A model generated the notes under the pieces. That model had not been told where the DNA came from. It saw only the letters and a program-made list of their open reading frames with translations, and made no database searches. The translations under genes were made by a program, and so were the position numbers. Shown here piece after piece: positions 56,509-64,000 of a DNA stretch of 64,000 bases (positions are counted from its first letter, which is position 1; each line of letters opens with the position of its first letter). This DNA comes from Apophysomyces variabilis. Lineage: Eukaryota > Mucoromycota > Mucoromycetes > Mucorales > Mucoraceae. The DNA is taken from NCBI GenBank assembly GCA_002749535.1, contig MZZL01000408.1, forward strand, positions 294,693 through 358,692. Reading direction: 5' to 3'.

Positions 56509-57150
56509 TTATTGCCTCCCAATATCACTCATCTCGAACGAAGTTGGTAAAACGTCGTTTTTTATTATAGGTTCCATGACTATGTCGTGATACATCCTGT
56601 GCCCAAATGGCGGAAAATCCTCTTCTTTCCTGGGCTGTAACACACTCTTCTTCCAATGTAGGATAAATTCCAGATTCTGTAAATCGCGTACCAACAGGTC
56701 CATGTATTTCTTTATCTTGCTCTGACTCTGGCCAAAAAGACGGCTATGGTCCAGATAATAGATTATACGTATCCCTTTCTTCTTTGTTGATTCCATTGTC
56801 AATCTCACTTTTAGAGATACGCTCATTCCGAACGGTAGATTTGGCCCTGATATTGGGAATTTAAGTATTTTCTTGATTCTGATTCACTTCTACTATCATA
56901 TAAGCGTCCTTCAGGTCCAGTTTGGCCATGGACTTGTCTAGGCCCAATATCTCTCGAGATACTGGCCATCTCTCTCACTTGGCATCAGCACATTGTATGG
57001 ATTGTTTGGCCTTCGTGCAACCCATCCTTCTTACTGCAGTAGGCTGCACTGAACTGATTTGTATGTCCGGCTCCCTTGGATCAGAGAACGGTTATTGTTG
57101 GTTTAAACGTTTTGAAATGGCTGCTGATTCTCATGTGAAAGCCTAGTGTC
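56509..57150 (-). mobile_element. DIRS-like retrotransposon reverse-transcriptase relic
   Basis: On the minus strand the RT fingers/palm pieces appear in order: SMAKLDLKDAYMIVEVNQNQ (about 56930-56870), an aromatic GQIYRS segment, IRIIYYLDHSRLFGQSQSK (the palm YxDD-like box, here YLDH), and LQNLEFILHWKKSVLQPRK. The last (NW/HWKKS after a YLDD box) is typical of DIRS1/Ngaro-type reverse transcriptases. The second palm Asp is lost and there are stops and frame changes, so it is inactive. No integrase, recombinase, RNase H or terminal repeats were recognised nearby. Confidence 0.7.
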
Positions 57151-58029
57151 CCCTGCCAAAATCCTTCCTGGTGAGGTTTTGTTTTCTGATGGAATGGGCG
57201 CCTCGATATCCATTTTTCTGGTTCCCATATTTTTTCTTTCTGTCATTGTTGTTTGATTTGTGCAACATCCTCCTCAGAGAACGCTAGCACCTTTTATCTG
57301 CCATTCGTGTCGCAATGTTCTTGGATCCGGAGGAACTTTGCGACGGTATGGTCGTATCTCGGCCCATTGATTTCCCGTTAAAAATAGGCACGAACGGATA
57401 AATGAATGTTTATTTACCGCTCGAATATGTTTAGCAATGTTCGTTCGTATTGCTTCGTTTTCGTTCGACTAATCTAGGGCAGCTGCATGCCATCACGAAA
57501 AACGCATCTTTGTTCAAGACCATAAGCAAAAGCTACGCTTAATATGCGTCAGAAGTGCCAATGAATACTCAAAGCGATTGCACGAAATGAAACAAAGGTT
57601 TTACGATCAAGCAGCTTTATTTCAAGAAGCGCAATTCCTTAGTGTCGAAAAAAGATAACAATGGAGATTGTTACACTCTGATATATTAAGTCAGACTGCA
57701 TTTGGTCAAAGCAGAGGTTGACATTGCAGTCTTTTTTGCTCTTGCTTTTCGCACAGTAACAACTACAGAGGTGCCTTTCTCTTTGATCAAGCCATGTACG
57801 CAAGAAAGGACATTCATCTAGGAAGGCGCAGGTTTTCTCATAATTCAATGGCAGTGATACGCTTTTTAGGGACTAAGTCAAGGCGGCCTTTGGCTCTTAG
57901 TATCGCTATATCCGTCTGCCGCTCAAAACCGACTCTTTTCCAATCGAAGAGAAAGATCTGTATGGATCTAGAGACAAAACCGAGAATACATCTGCCTGAG
58001 TCACCTAATACCGAATTACATTGTATTCT
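57151..58029. other. Intergenic, 3' flank of chitin synthase
   Basis: This sequence is stop-rich on both strands. An open stretch at 57794-58246 (+) is antisense to the last chitin-synthase exon and is rejected as a gene. Confidence 0.5.
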
Positions 58030-60924
58030 TTATGAGGAATTAAATAATCGTAAAACACGATACATAATAGAACCAAAAAATCGAAATGCAGCCAAACCGG
58101 CGTTTGTCCATAAAATAACATACATATACGTGTTTCCTGCAGAAGGAATGTATATGGTGTCATATTCGTTGGATGTCACCAGGGCTACGATTAATGCATT
58201 ACACCCAATCCAAACCAATACCAAATGTGTCCGAAACGAGCGGTAGTAGTCTTCTTGGGTTCGAGGTGGAGGCGGCTGAGAAAAAAGTAAGCAAAATTGA
58301 TCTTCTAAAGGTTGATGCTTTTCTTTACCTCGGCATGTTCCACTTTACGTTCCAAATCCTCCAGCGCCCTATCATAGTCCGCGTTGATGTTACCCTGGTC
58401 TGCAGGCAGATTCACTTCAACGGTTTTTTCAGGTCCTTTCTTGCCAGCCACCTTGACGACACCGAGATCCTTAGCAACGTCATTATCACCTTTGGTACCC
58501 CAGCTGTCCAAAGATTCTGATTAAGCATTTCCTAACAAGACATTTTCCAGTCTTACCTCACATCATGTGTATTGCAAAACGCATAGATATTCAAAATATT
58601 GACATATCCTGGCAACAAAATCAGATAAGATAGGAAACTTGTGAACATATGCCAAGGTTGGCCGTATAAAAAGCTCGATACAAAGTAAAGTCCGTACGTG
58701 GCAGCCAGAGAAATAACCACGTTGCGAAAGCCGCTGTTCTCCATCATTAGTCGTACATTGGTCCCCGAATCGTCCGTCCAGTGTGTAGTACTAATCGTAA
58801 ACTGTACAGCTTTGTAAACAAGCCATGAAGAAGCAAAAAGCATGTAGCACATGATAAAAGAGAAACCTGCAAGACAGGCAGTAAATAACCAGCGTGATCT
58901 ATTATAAATAGTACATTTTGTTAGATGCTTGAGAAGCTCCTTATCATCATTGTTGGTTACCCTTGGGGTCTGTTTCCCATGGAACAGATAAAGATGACCA
59001 CCAGAAGGAAAAAGTAGATGTACTTGATTATATCAAATAGTCTGGAACCCCAGCCATTCCCAAACGGATCCACATCCTTGCTGGCCAGACTTTTGGTAAT
59101 AAAATAAAACGTAATATAAAAATTTCCCTTCGTGCAAATGTTGGTTGTAAGTTATTTCTATTATAGTAGTCATGGTATACTTACCAGCGCAAACCAGCTA
59201 AATAGCAAACTAATTGTGTTGTAGATGCCTTCAATGCATAGAAGGAAAACTCGTGTGAAAGAGTGCCTACTGCGCCAGATGGAGCCAAAGTGCCATAAAC
59301 CATAGACTCCCGCAAAAAAGCTTCCATTGAGCCACCGTCGACGCTGAGAGATAAATTCTGGTAGCTGATCCGGTACGTCTGTTTCCGCAAATGCCTCATT
59401 ACAATATTGCAGCAACCATCGTTCGTCTTTCTTTGCCACCAGTTCAAAACACAATATTCTATCTTCTGCAAGGTACATGTTGGCTTCAAATAATCGTGCA
59501 TTACCTCCATGAAGTGTTTCCCCTTTAAAGTACTTTTCTAATGGACCATGGCCGTTGACATCATTCTGTATTGCACGGTAACGGTAGGCGGAAAAGGCAC
59601 CCGGGAGAACGGAGATATAACCGAACACCGATTCTAATGGTTTGTCCAAGATATTGGACATCTTATATTCAAAATTCTGCGCCGCCACCAACGGATTCAG
59701 TAAATAGGACCAAGCAGGACCAAGCATGGCTCTGATCTCTCCACAAGCTCCACCCACGTTTGGTTGTCGATCGAATGTCTTCCACAACTGATAGATACTC
59801 GAGTATCCAGGTCGAGTACCGACATCGAGTAAAACACAGACGTTAGGCTGCAGAAGGGATCCAAAAGCATTGAAGAACCACCGATGGGAATTTATCTTTT
59901 TAGCGTTCTTTTCTTTCAGGCAAAAAATAATCTGAACTGGAACAATACCCTAAATAAAATGTTAAGCGAGCCATGGTTAGTTATTTCCTGCTAGTACCTT
60001 ATCTGCTCCCTTAAGTCTCATGTCCGAATCAACCGAGATTTGGGTAGTGAACTCATAGATGTGGGCTTTGACAGGTTTATCGTCGACCATATTTTTCGCA
60101 ATGCCTGATTGGTATACGCCCATGGAAGCCAGCACACTCAGCACACGCTTGCAGATGATTTGCCGCCCATCCGCCACAATAGACACCACGATCTTTTTCC
60201 AACCGTCTGGACCCCATACCTTCGAATTTTGCAGACTACACATATGAGCAATGTTTTTCATCACACCATGCATCGTTCGTGTAAATAGTATTTCGTCTTC
60301 CTAAAAAGAGGTGCTTAAGCATCGTATCGTTCTTATTGCTGTAATGCGTTTCCCTACGTTGTACATGGTTACCACGATGAATAGCTCTGTCTCTCGATTG
60401 TACAAGTTCTGCCTCAGCTTGTAACCTTTCGACTCAAATTCGTCCGGTTCGCAGGTAGCGGCTGTGTATCGCATCGTCCGAAATTCTTCGTCTTTGCGTG
60501 GCATAGCTCTAAGTAGCTTATCTGGGACGGGACAGTCTAACACAAGGTTGCCCTTGACAAGTTGAATCCGTCGTGTGGCGTAGCGACGGGGAGAATGGTT
60601 TGTTGCTGGACCATAGTGCATGTTCAGGTTTTCATTGACCAACGTGGCAGAGGAGCATCGATAATTGTCTTCCTGACTTTCTCTTGCAATGGGAGCAACA
60701 ATATAAGGTATCGATGCTGGAAAAGTCTTTCGTGGTATTCGAGGAGGTGGTGCCGGAGGGGTATCGGTTGATGTCTCGAACGTGTCTTGCGGTACATAGG
60801 CACTTGTAAGAAGGGAGGGTTCTGTTGAAGGACGGGAAGTCTCTGTTTGTTGTGGCTGTTGCCTGCCAAAAATTAAATCCGTAAGCCATCCAGCGAAACT
60901 GTCGTTTTGTTCTGTTGGAGACAT
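58030..60924 (-). CDS. CHS: Chitin synthase, division 1 (class I-III)
   Basis: This is a processive GT2 enzyme making chitin from UDP-GlcNAc at the plasma membrane. On the minus strand: a disordered N-terminus (Pro-rich, [11 protein letters not shown]), [27 protein letters not shown], then [83 protein letters not shown] and GGACGEI. The catalytic signatures AEDRILCFE and QRRRWLNG follow, then several membrane helices, the cytosolic SWGTKGDND loop and a last membrane pair ending LFNSS. There are about seven exons. The reading frame is open upstream to about 61003 without an ATG; the first in-frame Met is at 60924 (MSPTEQND), used here, but an upstream exon cannot be excluded. Length (about 860 aa) is normal for the division. 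Confidence 0.93.
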
Positions 60925-61062
60925 GGAAGAAAAAGGAATGTGCTTGGTATCGATGCCTTTCTGCTTGCTGAGTTTTTTCAATTTGGGGTTACCATAAAAG
61001 GCATCCTGTTTTCATTTTGCTTGTAAAGCACAAACAAAGAACAAGAAGCGCAAAAAAAAACA

Positions 61063-62106
61063 ATGCCACCTGAGAAAAGGAAACTGAAGGAGGTGGTCAT
61101 GCAGAGCCGCAGTAATGTGGTGTACGAAAACTGGAAAGTGTACTCACAGCAGGGCAAACTCATGTTTCGATGCAATGAGTAAAGTACACACAAACCAACA
61201 TGTCCTGTCCAAGTTCTCATTTCACATTTACACCACTTAGAAAAAAGGCTCAGTGGTACTTGAAGAGACAGTTAGCCACTGCTCTGCCCGAGACAAGAGC
61301 TATTCAGCTTACATTTAAGGCCAAGGGAGATGGACATCGTTCGGATGACTACATGGTCGAAGATCGGGTAAATGCCTGTGTGGCCTGTGCTTCTGCAGAT
61401 GGATTAACCCTTCATCATGTGGGTAAGAGAAAGTGAAGCAACCTTTTTCCCAAACATGTTAACTGAACCCTATGTCGACTACATAATTAGTACCTGACAT
61501 GTACAGACGATGGATGCCGCTTGTTATCAAGTCCAAATCGGTAAGCAGATTGTTTCTATATGGAGACAATTAGAAAGATCCGTTTATTAAAGTTTCTGTT
61601 TGGGGTAGAGCCGTGATCTACTGTTATTATGCAAACACTGCCATGATCGATATGAGCGTGATGCCACTGCCTTGAAAAAGCAATTTGCCAAGATTTACGA
61701 CATCCCTCTTGAGGGCAAAGGTTGGGTTCAAGTACCAGAAAACCGTGCAGCACGCAAAGCAGCATCGGCACTACTACGACATCCCAATATCCCTGAAAAA
61801 CGCCGAGAAGAGCTTGCAGGCATAGTGAAAAACTTCCAGAAACTCGAATGGGCTGATTGGGACTGGGAGAAAATACTTACGACGTGCTGTGAATTAAAGG
61901 ATCAGTTTCAAGGACCAGATTTTGTGGAACATGGAGAATATGTAGTGGCCCAGCTGATGAAATCGCAGGAAGTACGAGAAGGCACAACGGTATGGCCCAA
62001 TCTGGAAACATTTATTAAGCAGTGGCGGCAGCATTTTATGGACCATCTCCAACCGAAACATCTGAGCGAGCGCTGGTCGGTCGACGGTGACATTTATACC
62101 CATTAG
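61063..62106 (+). CDS. EXD2 C-terminal-domain-like HNH-type protein (no exonuclease domain)
   Basis: Exons 61063-61178, 61241-61422, 61491-61540 and 61609-62106 give 281 aa in phase. The protein follows the C-terminal half of animal EXD2: YENWKVYSQQGKLMFRCNEK, AQWYLKRQLA, VEDRVNACVAC (C85, C88), LHHVVPDMYRRWMP (H97, H98), SRDLLLLCKHCHDRYE (C124, C127, H128), and at the end WRQHFMDHLQPKHLSERWSV. The CxxC-HH-CxxCH spacing is that of an HNH endonuclease fold with a structural zinc. The DEDD 3'-5' exonuclease domain that precedes this region in EXD2 is absent: the gene begins MPPEKRKLKEVV. Nuclease activity is inferred from the motif only. It is divergent from chitin synthase with start codons about 140 bp apart. 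Confidence 0.8.
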
Positions 62107-62484
62107 GCTAGATTTTCGAAAAACCTGGTAGAACCTTTTGTATAATTGAAAGCATACCACTGACAAAAGGCAAAAGAAGAGTGCGCACATACACGTATAT
62201 ACATATGTAGAACACTAAGCAGAACATAAAGATGTCTCCTTGAGTAATCCACTCGAGAAATTAGCACACTGATCTCGTAACAGTGTCAAAGAATGCTCGG
62301 TAAGCTGTATATCGATAAGCACATGTTAGTATAAAACTGATTGTTACAAAGCACAGCAATGTGTTTTTTGACTTTGTCATCATATCAGATGCTTATTTCA
62401 TATGCCATAATCTAGAAAAGGCCCCTGTAATAATACTTATATATTGTTGTTATTAGAATGACAAAAAGTTAGAATGTATATTGC
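62107..62484. other. Short convergent gap
   Basis: This is AT-rich 3' flanking DNA between the HNH-type gene (+) and the membrane protein (-). I see nothing coding. Confidence 0.55.
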
Positions 62485-63219
62485 TTAGTAATAGATATTA
62501 TGGAAACCGTGTCGGAAGGAAATGCCGGCAATTGCTAGGGCAATACCATAGAAAATAACTGCATAAACAAACCGCGCAATATGATGCTCGTACGAGGCCT
62601 CGAAGATGGACCAAAAGATGGCAAAGCCAAAGAATCTACGGAGCAAAGCGAGTCAGAGCGCAGTTAAGAGGAAAAGGGAGTTTGGTCTTGGTAACCTACA
62701 TCCAAGCAAGGATCATCACCGCACGGGTGCCACCACGAGCAAGAGTATTTAGTATCAAAACAGACAATAGCATCAACACAAGATCGCGCAAGATTTCACT
62801 GGCACGATTCAGCCGGCTCTAAAACAAAAGACTAAATATCCGATTTCCCCATCAAGTATAGTTTATCCAAGACAGAGAGAAAAAGGAAGATAAGAAGATA
62901 GTCGACGTACATGTGTCCGTGCAACACTTGGTCGTCTAATCCAAGCACGGAGGCCAGTAGTAGGAGGCGCTTCGGCTGCCGCTGTGCCAGCGCCCTCTGA
63001 CCGAGCAGCATATTCCATATGACCATCACCAAATACATGGCGTAAAAACCAAAGCAAGCCCCAGTAAACCCAAAGTGATAGAAAGGCGACCCAATATAGT
63101 CGCACATTGCGATCCATCAGAAAAAGGTTTATGTCCATATCTTGCATACGGTAGGTATCATCGTAGATGTTGCCATAATTTCCAGGGTAACCTCCAATAT
63201 ATCCGGGTCTGTCAGCCAT
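62485..63219 (-). CDS. Small four-pass membrane protein (unknown function)
   Basis: Exons 63219-62911, 62818-62700 and 62635-62485 give 192 aa in phase. A Gly/Tyr-rich N-terminus (GYIGGYPGNYGNIYDDTY) is followed by two hydrophobic spans (VAFLSLWVYWGLLWFL; DLVLMLLSVLILNTL with AVMILAW) and two more (FFGFAIFWSIFE; FVYAVIFYGIALAIAG), with Arg-rich loops between. It ends HGFHNIYY. No family is recognised. The intron GT-AG borders and a clean stop make a real gene likely. It sits tail-to-tail with the EXD2-like gene. Confidence 0.72.
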
Positions 63220-64000
63220 GGTATATACACTTTAATACGAGTAGCTTATACAGTTCAAACACAATTTGTATTTTATACACTAGCGTTTGCTGACGGTGGG
63301 TCACGTTAGCGATAAAGGGGAATCAGTTTCATTGCAAAAGGATCGCACAATTCGTTCGTTTCGATTTAAAGCGGCTGCTTGACCATAGCGATAATTTTTT
63401 GCATGACAATCCCTTAAGTAGCCGAGGGAGAGAGAAAAAGAAAGAAGAAAACATCGACATCTGGTTGAATTAGAATAACACCTTCGAACTCCTTGCAAGT
63501 TGGCCACTCCATCTGCCCTCACCAGTGAAACTCCCTTTTTACCTCCTCTTTCCCTCGGCATGTAACATAAAGGCCAAATTTTTATGCTGATGGTTTAACG
63601 CCAAACACGAAAAGGAGATCAAAAATGCATAATGTCAACTTGAGTCGCTTACAATGACTTATGCATCCTTTTCTTAAAATATCCACTGTTGCCTGAACAT
63701 ATTACTTATTAACCAGAGACTTTCCAACACATTGCGAAACTATCAAAATAAACTAGGAAAAAGGTGCACCATTCATAAGGAACATTTGCTTCTTAAGGTT
63801 TCTTTACGTCTCCAGTTGCTGAAAGACAATGGTAGAACCGACGAACCTTAGTTCGATTACAGATTTAAGATAGTGCAATTCAATAACATCAGCCGGCAGT
63901 TAAAACCAACAGGACAAAAGACCCACGTTAAGAGCATTCTAAGATTGGTAGTAGAGTTTATCAAATAACATGCTGTCCGCAAATTTTCCTTTGCGATCCA
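63220..64000. other. Right-edge intergenic sequence
   Basis: Upstream DNA of the small membrane protein, with A/G-rich patches (63425-63455). I see no supported gene before the window ends. Confidence 0.5.

Noticed and set aside
57794..58246. 150-codon plus-strand frame
   Set aside because: It overlaps the last chitin-synthase exon antisense and has no recognisable domain or start context.

Overview
The window looks like nuclear DNA of a filamentous early-diverging fungus, most likely Mucoromycota and probably Mucorales. Supporting signs are compact genes with many GT-AG introns of about 40-90 nt, a division 1 chitin synthase, a group III hybrid histidine kinase, an MHYT-domain signalling protein, calcipressin, cytosolic ribosomal protein uL2, and a Fanzor of the type I associate with this group. 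The species cannot be fixed from sequence alone. Exon structures were read by eye. Where I give exon boundaries, the exon lengths sum to an intact reading frame.

Layout. 0-12 kb is accessory ground: a damaged Fanzor (RNA-guided nuclease related to TnpB) enters from the left edge, two decayed Sey1/RHD3-like GTPase genes lie in opposite orientation on either side of uL2, and a 188-bp MITE with 25-bp terminal inverted repeats and a TA target duplication sits in the gap. 12-16 kb carries DNA ligase I (11 exons, intact) and calcipressin. 17-19 kb is a type I membrane protein. 21.5-23.5 kb is an unusual fusion of a pseudouridine-synthase-like region, lacking its catalytic Asp, to a PrmC/HemK glutamine methyltransferase. 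24-27.7 kb is CEP104, a ciliary-tip/centriole protein that is surprising in a fungus of this kind. 28-35 kb holds a relic and two fungal proteins of unknown function. 35.7-37.5 kb is a tail-to-tail pair of CCDC47 (ER PAT complex) and a Cbp4-like bc1 assembly factor. 38.7-47.2 kb is a divergent pair, a homeobox gene and a 2,036-aa histidine kinase with 13 tandem 92-residue HAMP units. 47.9-49.5 kb is IDH1. 52.4-55.5 kb is the MHYT protein. 56.5-57.1 kb holds a DIRS-like reverse-transcriptase relic. 58-63.2 kb holds chitin synthase, a stand-alone HNH-type protein matching the C-terminal part of EXD2, and a small four-pass membrane protein.

Functional links. Several genes belong to envelope and stress biology: the histidine kinase (HOG-type osmosensing in other fungi), the MHYT protein, calcipressin (calcineurin feedback), chitin synthase and two membrane proteins. 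Ligase I and the EXD2-like protein are nucleic-acid enzymes or candidates. IDH1, Cbp4 and possibly the HemK fusion are mitochondrial. No operon-like organisation is expected or seen. I recognised no tRNA, rRNA or CRISPR array, but the tRNA search was by eye only.
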